Positions 18,368-33,315 of a stretch of DNA of 64,000 nt are shown here, one piece after another. Under the pieces are notes generated by a model. That model searched no databases, was not told the DNA's origin, and worked only from the letters and a program-made list of their open reading frames with translations. The position numbers and the translations under genes are program-made. This DNA is from Amycolatopsis acididurans (GTDB taxonomy: Bacteria; Actinomycetota; Actinomycetes; Mycobacteriales; Pseudonocardiaceae). Within the stretch, counting starts at the first letter, position 1. The number at the start of each line of letters is the position of its first letter. The stretch is taken from contig NZ_JAAXLS010000022.1 of NCBI RefSeq assembly GCF_012328925.1, forward strand, positions 43,055 to 107,054. The letters are read 5' to 3'.

Positions 18368-18961
18368 ATGAACTGGGATGCCAGCGGGATCACCAGCTTT
18401 GTCGTGGTGGTCGCGGTGCTGGGGTGGTTGTGCTGGGCCGGGCTGTACCCGGTGCTGTTCCGGCTTTTCCTGCTGCCTTCGATCGGGCGGCGGCGCGGCT
18501 GGCGTGCGCGTGGTTCGCTGGTGCCGTCCGAGAGCTACGACGATCTGCCGGGCGACGGCAGCCAGGGCTGGGACACTCCCCTGCCCGGCATGGTGTGCGA
18601 GTTCGTCGGGACCTACAACGGCCGTCCCGTGCACGGCGTCGAAGTGTCGATCACGCATTGGCGCAGGCGCATTCCGGGGCACACGCCTCGGAAGTACCAC
18701 CGGTACTACACGGTGCTGACCGTGGCGACCTCCGACCGTCCTTTCGCGAACTTCAACGCCGGGCGCCGGGGTGCGGTGGTCAACGGCGATCCGATGGCGT
18801 TCTACCCCGATTTCGTGGAGTGGGCACGGAACCGGAGGCTGCACGACTCCAAGCACGTGCTGCAGGAGGACCACGGGATGCGGTCGATCAGCTGGTTCGG
18901 GCACCTGACCCGTGGGCGGCTGTTCCGGTCGCTGGATCGCCTCACGCAGGATCCGCGATGA
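18368..18961 (+). CDS. Uncharacterised single-pass membrane protein of the type VII-linked cassette
   Basis: 197 residues. One N-terminal transmembrane helix (residues about 9-36, FVVVVAVLGWLCWAGLYPVL) is followed by a basic, soluble domain with the stretch GMVCEFVGTYNGRPVHGVEV. No family recognised. It starts 3 nt after the WXG-like gene and overlaps the next gene by ATGA, so it is part of the same operon. The topology predicts a soluble C-terminal domain on one side of the membrane; which side cannot be told. Confidence 0.7.
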   Translation: MNWDASGITSFVVVVAVLGWLCWAGLYPVLFRLFLLPSIGRRRGWRARGSLVPSESYDDLPGDGSQGWDTPLPGMVCEFVGTYNGRPVHGVEVSITHWRRRIPGHTPRKYHRYYTVLTVATSDRPFANFNAGRRGAVVNGDPMAFYPDFVEWARNRRLHDSKHVLQEDHGMRSISWFGHLTRGRLFRSLDRLTQDPR

Positions 18962-19701
18962 GCGTGCTCGACCACTTCCTCGTCGCGGTCGTCGGCTACG
19001 TGCTGGCCGCGGTGCTCCAGACCGCCGGAATCCAGCTCTCGCACGGAGAAACGCGCCCGCGCCGGCGCACCGGGGTTGGGCTGCGCATCGCCGCCGGGGT
19101 GGTCACCACCGTCGTCACCACGTCGTGGCTGCTGCCTGCCTCGCTCTCCGGTGGCGTGATCGGCGGCGTGTTCATGTTCGTCTTCCTGTTCATGTTCGTG
19201 CCGTTCGTGGTGATCTACGTCGGCCAGCTGCTGGGGCGGATGCGGCAGCGCCGTGGCGCGGCTCCGATCTGGCCCGCCGTGCTTATCGGCGCGTTCGCCC
19301 TCGTCTGCCTGGTCCCGGGCACGAAGGTGGCCGCGGATGGGCTGATGCACCTGACGGGCCTCGCGCAACCGGTCGAGCTGCACGTCACCAAGGTCGTCGA
19401 CCGCAATGTGCGGCCAGGCAAACGCGCCTTCCTCGACGACGTCAGCGGCGACTACGTGCTCGACGGCCGCGGCGAGCACGTCCAGGATTCCGTCTGGTTG
19501 TCGTGGCACCAGCTACCGAAGGAGGGCGCCACCATCCCGGTCACGATCTCGCGTCTGTGGCCCTCGATGATGATCGAGGACGACGCTGCGGCGTGGTGGC
19601 TGGCCGGGCTGGGCGGCTTCGGCATCGCCGCCGGAGGGGTGCTGATGGCTTGGGCCGTGCGCGAGAAGACGGCCGAGCAAGAGGAAACAGCAGGGCCCTG
19701 A
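18958..19701 (+). CDS. Uncharacterised multi-pass membrane protein of the type VII-linked cassette
   Basis: 247 residues with four to five predicted transmembrane segments: about residues 6-22, 38-57, 60-86, 98-114 and 213-233. Between helices 4 and 5 lies a soluble segment of about 95 residues (starts VAADGLMHLTGLAQPVELHV), probably extracytoplasmic. No family recognised. The ATG overlaps the preceding stop by four bases. It is the last gene of the cassette; its stop lies inside a terminator hairpin shared with the opposite strand. Confidence 0.7.
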   Translation: MSVLDHFLVAVVGYVLAAVLQTAGIQLSHGETRPRRRTGVGLRIAAGVVTTVVTTSWLLPASLSGGVIGGVFMFVFLFMFVPFVVIYVGQLLGRMRQRRGAAPIWPAVLIGAFALVCLVPGTKVAADGLMHLTGLAQPVELHVTKVVDRNVRPGKRAFLDDVSGDYVLDGRGEHVQDSVWLSWHQLPKEGATIPVTISRLWPSMMIEDDAAAWWLAGLGGFGIAAGGVLMAWAVREKTAEQEETAGP

Positions 19702-19720
19702 ACCAAGCGGTCCAGGGCCC
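19693..19720. terminator. Bidirectional hairpin between converging genes
   Basis: GGGCCCTG (19693-19700) pairs with CAGGGCCC (19713-19720) around a 12-nt loop. The left arm contains the end of the membrane-protein gene; the right arm lies 7 nt beyond the stop of the small acidic-protein gene on the other strand. It can therefore terminate both transcripts. Confidence 0.5.
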
Positions 19721-19727
19721 ATGCGAA

Positions 19728-19877
19728 CTATTCGTCGTCCGGCTTCGCGTGATCCGGCTTTCCGGGGTTGGGGTCTCGTGAGAGGTCGATCGCCGGGTGC
19801 CGGGGCGCCCCCTCGGGTGCCGCGTGCCGGCCCGACGACTGAGCTTCCTGCTCGTTGGTGTTCTCTTCGGCGTTCAC
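19728..19877 (-). CDS. Small acidic hydrophilic protein downstream of rpoC
   Basis: 49 residues, MNAEENTNEQEAQSSGRHAA followed by a proline- and aspartate-rich end (PNPGKPDHAKPDDE). No hydrophobic segment, cysteine or known domain; probably disordered and cytoplasmic. Strong evidence that it is real: GAGGAGGG sits five bases before the GTG at 19875-19877, and a candidate promoter lies upstream (19916-19943), after the rpoC terminator. An in-frame ATG seven codons upstream (19896-19898) is a weaker alternative without a ribosome binding site. Function unknown. Confidence 0.6.
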   Translation of the reverse strand: MNAEENTNEQEAQSSGRHAAPEGAPRHPAIDLSRDPNPGKPDHAKPDDE

Positions 19878-19915
19878 AGCGCCCTCCTCGTTCCGCATCG
19901 TGTGAACCGCTCGAC

Positions 19916-19943
19916 ACGCTACCTACCGTCGATCCGGCGCCAA
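19916..19943 (-). promoter_or_regulatory. Candidate promoter for the small acidic-protein gene
   Basis: On the minus strand TTGGCG (19938-19943) is 16 nt from TAGCGT (19916-19921). The start would be near 19909, about 30 nt before the GTG of the 49-residue protein. It lies between the rpoC terminator and that gene. Confidence 0.35.
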
Positions 19944-19964
19944 CTTTGGGCAGGTGTCAAGACG

Positions 19965-20004
19965 ACGAAGCCCCCGGCTCCGAGAAAGGAGCCGGGGGCT
20001 TCGT
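19965..20004 (-). terminator. Perfect 17-bp hairpin after rpoC
   Basis: Perfect arms at 19965-19981 and 19988-20004 with a six-base loop, beginning 12 nt after the rpoC stop. GC-rich and without a U-run. It should end the rpoB-rpoC transcript. Confidence 0.85.
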
Positions 20005-20016
20005 GGGACTACCGGA

Positions 20017-23928
<3,912 letters not shown>

Positions 23929-24008
23929 GACTAGTCCGCCTCCCCGGCATTTTGACGTACTTGCGTTGCGAAAGAACGGTTACGAAACATCGTTTCCTTT
24001 GGTCGCCC

Positions 24009-24040
24009 GCCGTCACGGTCCCCTTAGGTACCGTGACGGC
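24009..24040 (-). other. Stable hairpin in the rpoB-rpoC gap
   Basis: GCCGTCACGGT (24009-24019) pairs perfectly with ACCGTGACGGC (24030-24040) around a 10-nt loop. It lies in the 141-nt space between the two genes. No U-tract follows, so partial termination or RNA processing are both possible; rpoC has no obvious separate promoter here. Confidence 0.5.
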
Positions 24041-24069
24041 AGGGCCGGCGTTTCGATAGAGGCGGATAG

Positions 24070-27570
<3,501 letters not shown>

Positions 27571-27607
27571 GATGCGTCCTTCCGGGGACAATGAGCGGTG
27601 AGCAGCC

Positions 27608-27636
27608 GCGTTAGCAACTACTAATGCGACTGTCAA
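27608..27636 (-). promoter_or_regulatory. Proximal candidate rpoB promoter
   Basis: A consensus -35 box TTGACA (27631-27636) lies 17 nt from TAACGC (27608-27613) on the minus strand. The -10 box is imperfect (final T missing). Transcription would start near 27601, giving a leader of about 30 nt with the ribosome binding site. Confidence 0.5.
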
Positions 27637-27705
27637 GGGTGCCGTGGTGCCCACTATCCTAACTGCCGTGCCCGGGCAGCCTGAAAGAGGGCAGCGCAAA
27701 GAAGC

Positions 27706-27734
27706 AGTCTAGCCCGAACGACGCGTCTTGTCGA
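27706..27734 (-). promoter_or_regulatory. Distal candidate rpoB promoter
   Basis: TCGACA (27729-27734) and TAGACT (27706-27711) on the minus strand are 17 nt apart, a good vegetative-type match. Transcription would start near 27700, about 130 nt before the rpoB start codon and upstream of the proximal promoter. Confidence 0.55.
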
Positions 27735-28041
27735 GGGGCACTCCAGACGGGGCCCAGACCTCGATCACTGCGTCTTCAGGTATGCCTCCAGGCTCGCCCT
27801 CCCGCAGGGCGTTGCCGTCGCCAGTAAGCGTGACCGCAAGGCGGCTTCCAGTCAAGATGCCACGCCATCGAACCGCCGGTTGGCGCAACCCGGTCGCGGT
27901 GCGTACTCAGCCGCCGCCACCCACTCCTACCTGCGGGTTCATCGCGTTCGCGGATCACGGCCGGCACGCTGCCGAGGGTGGCTGATCTTTGCCGGGTGCC
28001 GCTTTCCACAGCGCGGCCGACGACGTTTCCGGCGCGAAAGA
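27735..28041. other. Upstream region between the mce terminator and the rpoB promoters
   Basis: About 300 nt with no convincing gene. A 59-codon minus-strand frame (27709-27888) reads VTLTGDGNALREGEPGGIPE and VIEVWAPSGVPLDK, which looks protein-like, but it starts with TTG, has no ribosome binding site and a lower third-position GC than real genes here. It may be a remnant. No operator was recognised. Confidence 0.3.
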
Positions 28042-28080
28042 ACACCGGGGCCGCCCCCTTGCGGAGACGGCCCCGGGTGT
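28042..28080 (-). terminator. Hairpin after the mce operon
   Basis: The arms ACACCGGGGCCG (28042-28053) and CGGCCCCGGGTGT (28068-28080) pair over 12 bp with a single-base bulge. The hairpin begins 11 nt after the stop of the last Mce-associated gene and separates the mce operon from rpoB. Confidence 0.7.
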
Positions 28081-28091
28081 GGTGTCAGCGG

Positions 28092-29042
28092 TCAGCGGCT
28101 GGGCTTCGTGGACGCCCCCGCGGGCGGTGCCGACGAGGCGGGCGCCGGGGCCTGGCTCGGCTTGGCGACCTGGTCGTCATACGTGCCGAGGTCGGTCAGC
28201 TTCCACTTGCCGTCGACCTCCTGCATGTTCACGTACAGCTGTGCGCTGCCGCTGGAGGTCTGGTTCTGGTCGGTACGGGTCGAGGTCTGGTCGACGAAGA
28301 GCAGCACCCGTGCGCGGTCGCCGTCGAGCATGATCACCGCGCTGCGGCTGACCTTGACCGTGACCACCATCTTCTGCTGCGGGGCCAGCCGCTGGACCTC
28401 GCCCATCAGGCTGTCGTACTTCGCCTTGACCGCATCGTTGTTCAACAGGTCCTTGGCGGCGTTCTGGGTCTTGGCGATGTCGTTGAAGTCGTAGGAGAAC
28501 AGCGTCTCGACCGCGCTCGTCGCGGCCTGATTGACCTGCGAGGTGCGCGCGACGTCCAGCAGCGCGGTGTTGGACGTGGCCGCCGAGAGCTTGTTGTCCT
28601 CGATCTTGAACCAGACGGCGAGACCGGCCAGCACGAGCGCGACGCCGAACAGGACGCCGGCGAGCAGGAACGGGTTGCGGCGCTTGCGGGGCCGCTCCTC
28701 GCCGTGCTCGGCCGTGTCCGCGTAGGCCACGGCGGACTCGGCCTCGGAGTAGTCGAACGGCTTGAGCGTGCCCGCGTCACGGCTCTTGCGGCGTGGGCTG
28801 AGCCGCCCGCTCTCCGTGGCGTACTGGTCCTCGAAGGCCGGCTCCGGCGCCGCCGCGGCAGGCTCGAACGCCGTGCCCGCGGATCCGTAGGCGTCCTCGG
28901 CAGACGCGCCGTAGGCCTCCTCGGTGTCCTGCGGATCCATGTCCTGCGGCTCGGAACGCGGACGCGGCGACGGACGGCGAAGGCCCGCCACCTTGGGGCG
29001 CCGGGCCGGTTGCGGTGGGCGGCGTGGCGAACTGGATGGCAC
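28092..29042 (-). CDS. Mce-associated membrane protein (Mam type), second copy
   Basis: 316 residues. A long disordered N-terminal region rich in Pro, Arg and acidic residues (about 1-120) precedes one transmembrane helix (residues 123-145, FLLAGVLFGVALVLAGLAVW). The extracytoplasmic C-terminal domain begins with KLSAATSNTALLDVARTSQV and ends in a Pro/Ser/Ala-rich tail. This layout is shared with Mce-associated proteins, which stabilise Mce transporters in mycobacteria. It is the last gene of the mce operon, 23 nt after the first Mam gene. A role as an accessory subunit is inferred. Confidence 0.8.
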   Translation of the reverse strand: MPSSSPRRPPQPARRPKVAGLRRPSPRPRSEPQDMDPQDTEEAYGASAEDAYGSAGTAFEPAAAAPEPAFEDQYATESGRLSPRRKSRDAGTLKPFDYSEAESAVAYADTAEHGEERPRKRRNPFLLAGVLFGVALVLAGLAVWFKIEDNKLSAATSNTALLDVARTSQVNQAATSAVETLFSYDFNDIAKTQNAAKDLLNNDAVKAKYDSLMGEVQRLAPQQKMVVTVKVSRSAVIMLDGDRARVLLFVDQTSTRTDQNQTSSGSAQLYVNMQEVDGKWKLTDLGTYDDQVAKPSQAPAPASSAPPAGASTKPSR

Positions 29043-29065
29043 GAGAAAACTCCCTACGTCGCGCT

Positions 29066-29644
29066 TTAGCTTCCGGCCACCGTCGGCACCGAGCCGATCG
29101 AGGACAGCTTCCAGGCGTCACCGACCTTGGTGAGCTGGAGCTCGAGGCGCTGCATCTTCGGCGCCGGCTGCTGCCCGTCGCGGTTGACCACGTAGCTGAC
29201 CGCGGCCAGTGCGTTGGCCTTACCGTCGTGCGTGTTCAGCTCTTCGACCCCGACGTCCATCACGTTGACGTCGGTGACCTTGGTCTTCGCGTCGATGATC
29301 GCCTGACGGTAGTTCTGCTGGTTGCCCTTGAGCTGGCCGGCCAGATCGTTGTCCGAGATGGCCAGCTGCTGCTGGAAGTACTGGTCCACGTTGGTGTAGT
29401 CCACGGCGATGAAGGCCCGGACGGCCTGCGCGGTCGTCTTCGACACGTCGTCGCGGTTCTGCGCGAGCGAGAGGTTGCCGTTGCCGGAGGAGACCCACCA
29501 CTGGATCCCGAAGATCGCCGCCACGATCAGCGCGGCGATCGCCAGCGTCGCGGAGCCCAGCAGCACGTAGCGGCCGGTGTTCGGCTCCTTGCCGGGCACG
29601 TCCTCGGCCGGCGCGGGCATGACCGCCGTCTCGTCCGAACTCAT
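29066..29644 (-). CDS. Mce-associated membrane protein (Mam type), first copy
   Basis: 192 residues: a short cytoplasmic N-terminus, one transmembrane helix (about residues 26-48, LLGSATLAIAALIVAAIFGI) and an extracytoplasmic domain with SKTTAQAVRAFIAVDYTNVD. The pattern of helix followed by a nuclear-transport-factor-like domain matches Mam proteins next to mce genes. The ATG at 29642-29644 has GGAG about five bases upstream; longer frames upstream overlap mceF and are not credible. Starts 37 nt after mceF. Confidence 0.8.
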   Translation of the reverse strand: MSSDETAVMPAPAEDVPGKEPNTGRYVLLGSATLAIAALIVAAIFGIQWWVSSGNGNLSLAQNRDDVSKTTAQAVRAFIAVDYTNVDQYFQQQLAISDNDLAGQLKGNQQNYRQAIIDAKTKVTDVNVMDVGVEELNTHDGKANALAAVSYVVNRDGQQPAPKMQRLELQLTKVGDAWKLSSIGSVPTVAGS

Positions 29645-29681
29645 AACACTCCAGAGTAGATAAACGCTTGTCAGCTCCCGG

Positions 29682-30941
29682 TCAGCCGGGCAGTCCCAGC
29701 AGACCGGACAGGCTGGTGATGGACACGGAGGGAGAGCCGACGACCCCGGGCGTGCCGCGCATCTCCGCGAGTTGCTGTTCGTCCCGGTTGGAATTCTGGG
29801 CGACCTGCTGCTGCGTCGGCTGCACGGGCACGCCGTTGTACGGCGCGTTCTGCGCACCACGCACGTCGACCGGGCTGCCGGTCGGCTCGGCGCAGTAGGC
29901 GTTCCAGTCCGGCTGCCGCGCCGAGGTGTCGGTACCCGGCCGGTACTGCTCCGGCTTCTGGTAACCCTTCGTGCACGGGGGCGGGTCGAACAGGTTGAGC
30001 GCCAGGCCGAGGTGCGCCGTGCCGTCGCCGGGTGCGACGCTGCGGGCGCCGATCGAGAGCAGCGGGTAGCTCACCAGCACCTGCTCGATGCCGTCCTGCC
30101 TGGTCAGCAACAGGTTCGACGTGGTGAGCAGGTTCGCGAACAGCTCGGACAGGCCCGGCCCCACGTCGGTGACCATCTGGTTGATGACCGAGGCCGCCTG
30201 CGGGGTCACCTGGATCAGGCGCCGCAGATCCCCGTCGGAGTTCTTCAGCGTCGCGGACAGCTGGTTCAGGTTCTTGCTGAACTCGGCCATGTTCGACGCT
30301 TCCGCGTTCTGGGTCTTGAGCACGGTGTTGCCCGAGTCCAGCAGCTGCACCGTCTGCGGCAGGTACTGCTGCGCCGAGGCGGTGAAGTCCCGCACGGTGT
30401 TCAGCAGCACCTGCAGGTCCTGCCCGGTCCCGTTGAACGCGTTGTAGGACTCGTCCACGACCGTGCGCAGCGCGTTCGTCGGCACCGACTTGGCGAGCCC
30501 GTCGAGATCGGAGACCACCTGCTCGGTGCTGACCGGCGTCTGCGTCTTGGTGACCGGGATGACCGAGCCGCCGCCCAGGTACGGGCCGCTCTCGGTGACC
30601 GGGCGCAGGTCGACGAACTGCTCGCCGACCGCGGACCGGTTGGCGATCACGGCGGTGAGGTTCTGCGGCACCTGCGGGGTCTTCGGGTCGATGTCGAGCT
30701 CGGCCTCCAGCCCCTGCGCGGTCAGCCGCAGCGGCCCGACCCTGCCGATGTTGAACCCGCGGTAGGTGACCTCGGCGCCGGTGAAGATGCCACCGGAGTT
30801 GGCCAGTTCGAGTTTGACCGTGTACCCGGTCTGCCCGAAAACCTGCCCGAGCCCGGCGAACCGGATCAGCGCGTACACGATCGCGACCACCGAGATCACG
30901 AGGAACGCGATCAGCTGGATCTTCGTCCTGCGAACGAGCAT
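29682..30941 (-). CDS. Mce family protein, MceF position
   Basis: 419 residues. An N-terminal transmembrane helix (IQLIAFLVISVVAIVYALIR, residues about 8-27) is followed by the MCE/MlaD domain (VKLELANSGGIFTGAEVTYR to EQFVDLRPV) and a long helical part. These proteins form hexameric tunnels that carry lipids across the envelope to the YrbE permease. The C-terminus is Pro/Gln-rich with two cysteines (PPPC, YCAEP). Its ATG shares a base with the mceE stop. By position it is the sixth Mce protein of the set. Confidence 0.9.
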   Translation of the reverse strand: MLVRRTKIQLIAFLVISVVAIVYALIRFAGLGQVFGQTGYTVKLELANSGGIFTGAEVTYRGFNIGRVGPLRLTAQGLEAELDIDPKTPQVPQNLTAVIANRSAVGEQFVDLRPVTESGPYLGGGSVIPVTKTQTPVSTEQVVSDLDGLAKSVPTNALRTVVDESYNAFNGTGQDLQVLLNTVRDFTASAQQYLPQTVQLLDSGNTVLKTQNAEASNMAEFSKNLNQLSATLKNSDGDLRRLIQVTPQAASVINQMVTDVGPGLSELFANLLTTSNLLLTRQDGIEQVLVSYPLLSIGARSVAPGDGTAHLGLALNLFDPPPCTKGYQKPEQYRPGTDTSARQPDWNAYCAEPTGSPVDVRGAQNAPYNGVPVQPTQQQVAQNSNRDEQQLAEMRGTPGVVGSPSVSITSLSGLLGLPG

Positions 30942-32140
30942 CAGGAACCTCCCGCCAGCAGTCCGAAGATTCCGGCGACGCCGGTCTGTTGCGGCTGGGC
31001 CGCGTTCTGGCCGCCGCTCGTCCCCTGGGTGGGGAGGTTGAGCGGCAGCGGCGGTGTCGAGTTCGCCTGCGTGCCCGAGGGGCTGCCGCCGGTGAGCCCG
31101 AGGCTGTCGGGCAGCACCCCGGCCAGCGGGTTGTCCCTGCTGCGGCCGAGGTTCTGCAGCACCGTCTGCAGGTTCAGGTCGATGTTGACGTAGAGGTTGA
31201 AGTAGTCGCCCTTCACCCCGTTGACCGCCTGGTCGCTGAAGGGGTAGGTGAGCAGCAGTTCGAGCGACTTCGGCAGGTTCGCACCCGCCTCGCCGAGCTT
31301 CTGCAGCGTCGGCAGCAGCGCCTTGAGGTCGGCGACCACGTCGGCCTGGCTCTTGTTGATCGTGTCGACGGTGACGCCGGAAAGGTTCTGCAGCGCCTGC
31401 AGCATCGTCACCAGCTGACCGCGCTGCTGTTCGAGCACGCCGAGACCGGGGGCCAGGGAGTCGATCGCGCCCGCGATCTTGTCCTTCTGGTTGGACAGCG
31501 TGAACGACAGCCGGTTCAGCCCGTCCAGCGCCCGCGTGATGTCGGCCGACTGTTTGTCCAGAGTGGACACCAGGTCGTTGGCGCTGGAGAGCAGGTTCCT
31601 GATGTCGGGCTCGCGGCCCTGCGTCGCGGAGTTGAGCTCCTTGGTGATCGTGTTGAGCTGCTCGACCCCACCGCCGTTGAGCAGCATCGACAGTGCACCG
31701 AGCACCTCCTCCACGTCCACGCTGCGGTTGGTGCGCTCCAGCGGGATCTCGGCGTTGTTGACGAGCGTGCCCTGCGCCAGATCGGCGCCGGGCGAGGTCA
31801 GCTCGACGTACTTCTCGCCGAGCAGGCTGGACTGGCGGATGTTGGCGAGCGCGTTCGCGGGCAGCTTCACGCCGCCGTTGATCTCCATGGTGACCTCGGC
31901 GTGCCAGCCGTCCGGGGTCAGCCCGATCGACTCGACCCGGCCGACCGGGACCTCGTTGACCTTGACCCCGGACTTGGGCACCAGGTCGAGCACGTCGCGG
32001 AACTGCGCCTTGACCGTGTACGGGTGATCGCCGACATCGGCGCCGCCCGGGAGCGGGACGCTGTAGATACCACCGAAACCGCAGCTGGTCAGTGTCAGCG
32101 CGGCCGCGACACCGGCGGCGGCGAGCGCGAAGCGTTTCAC
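30941..32140 (-). CDS. Mce family lipoprotein, MceE position
   Basis: 399 residues. A lipoprotein signal is clear: hydrophobic segment FALAAAGVAAALTLTSC with the lipobox cysteine at about residue 20. The MCE domain follows (VKAQFRDVLDLVPKSGVKVN and AEVTMEINGGVKLPANALAN), then long helices and a Pro/Gln-rich tail. In mce operons the fifth Mce protein is normally the lipoprotein (LprK type), which fits this position. The GTG at 32138-32140 overlaps the mceD stop (GTGA). Confidence 0.92.
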   Translation of the reverse strand: MKRFALAAAGVAAALTLTSCGFGGIYSVPLPGGADVGDHPYTVKAQFRDVLDLVPKSGVKVNEVPVGRVESIGLTPDGWHAEVTMEINGGVKLPANALANIRQSSLLGEKYVELTSPGADLAQGTLVNNAEIPLERTNRSVDVEEVLGALSMLLNGGGVEQLNTITKELNSATQGREPDIRNLLSSANDLVSTLDKQSADITRALDGLNRLSFTLSNQKDKIAGAIDSLAPGLGVLEQQRGQLVTMLQALQNLSGVTVDTINKSQADVVADLKALLPTLQKLGEAGANLPKSLELLLTYPFSDQAVNGVKGDYFNLYVNIDLNLQTVLQNLGRSRDNPLAGVLPDSLGLTGGSPSGTQANSTPPLPLNLPTQGTSGGQNAAQPQQTGVAGIFGLLAGGS

Positions 32141-33315
32141 TGCGACGCCCCCGTTCCGTAGAGGTCGGTGAACGGCAGCGGCAGCGGCGGCAGTTGCCCG
32201 CTCTGCAGCGCGTGCACGGTCTGCGCGACCGAGGGCAGCTTGACCGTTCCGTCGAGGACCCCGGCAACCGAATCGCACGCGTTGCCGAGCAGGTTCAGCT
32301 TGCCCGCCTGTTTGAGCAGCCCGCAGATCATCACGATCGGCGGCTGGGTGAGCTCGTTGAGGTTCGCCCGCGCGTCGAGCGTGCCCGCGGACCCGTTGTA
32401 GGCGTTGATCACGTTGTTGAGGCCGACCGGCGCGACGTCGAGGATCTCGGCGAGCGCGCTGCGCTGGTCGACCAGCACCTTGGTCACACTGGCCAGCTTG
32501 TCCACATTGGAGCGCAGCCGGTCGTGGTGCTTGTTGATGAAGTCCTGTACCAGCGCCAGCGTCGTGCCCAGCTGCTGAACGGTGGCCGCGAGGTTGTCCT
32601 TCTCCCCCGCCAGATACCCGCTGACACCGGCGAGCTGCGATTCGAACTGCCGCACCTGGCCGTCGCTGTTGGCCAGCATGGTGGTGAAGTTCGCGAGGTT
32701 CTGGATGGTCGCGAACAAGTCGTCCTTGTTGCCGGACAACGTCGACGAGGCCTGGCTGAGCTTGGTGATCGTGTCGTGCAGCGCCTGTCCGTTGCCGTTC
32801 ATGTTCTGCGCGAGCGTGGTCAGCAGATCGGCCAGTGAACCGTTCTTGTTGACCCCGTTCGGGCCGAGCGACTGGCTGATCTGGTCCAGGCTCGAGTAGA
32901 GCTGGTCGACCTCCAGCGGCACCGCGGTGCGGTTGACCGGGATGCTCGCACCGTCGTCCATCACCTTGCCGCCGGTGTAGGCGGGCGCGAACTGCACGTA
33001 CCGGTCGCTCACCAGCGACGGGGCCACGATCGCGGCCTGCGCGTCGGCGGGCAGCGACACCGACCGGTCGTAGGTCATCTCGACCTTGACCTGCTTGCCC
33101 ATCGGCTCCACCGCGGTCACGGTGCCCATTTCGACGCCGAGCACGCGCACGCTGTTGCCCGCGTAGAGCCCGATCGCGCTGGGGAAGTAGGCGGTCACGT
33201 GCTTCTTGCCGGCGTCCTTGAGCGTCCACGACAGCACGCCGGCCACCACGAGCCCGAGCACGCAGGCGATCGCGACGCCACGCGCCACTGTCTGTCCGAA
33301 TCGGGTGTCGGTCAT
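32137..33315 (-). CDS. Mce family protein, MceD position
   Basis: 392 residues. One N-terminal transmembrane helix (VARGVAIACVLGLVVAGVLS, residues 10-29), then the MCE domain (VTAYFPSAIGLYAGNSVRVL to SDRYVQFAPAY) and a coiled helical region to the end. It overlaps mceC upstream by ATGA and mceE downstream by GTGA, so all six Mce proteins are likely made in fixed ratio. Expected to be part of a hetero-hexameric Mce channel. Confidence 0.92.
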   Translation of the reverse strand: MTDTRFGQTVARGVAIACVLGLVVAGVLSWTLKDAGKKHVTAYFPSAIGLYAGNSVRVLGVEMGTVTAVEPMGKQVKVEMTYDRSVSLPADAQAAIVAPSLVSDRYVQFAPAYTGGKVMDDGASIPVNRTAVPLEVDQLYSSLDQISQSLGPNGVNKNGSLADLLTTLAQNMNGNGQALHDTITKLSQASSTLSGNKDDLFATIQNLANFTTMLANSDGQVRQFESQLAGVSGYLAGEKDNLAATVQQLGTTLALVQDFINKHHDRLRSNVDKLASVTKVLVDQRSALAEILDVAPVGLNNVINAYNGSAGTLDARANLNELTQPPIVMICGLLKQAGKLNLLGNACDSVAGVLDGTVKLPSVAQTVHALQSGQLPPLPLPFTDLYGTGASQ

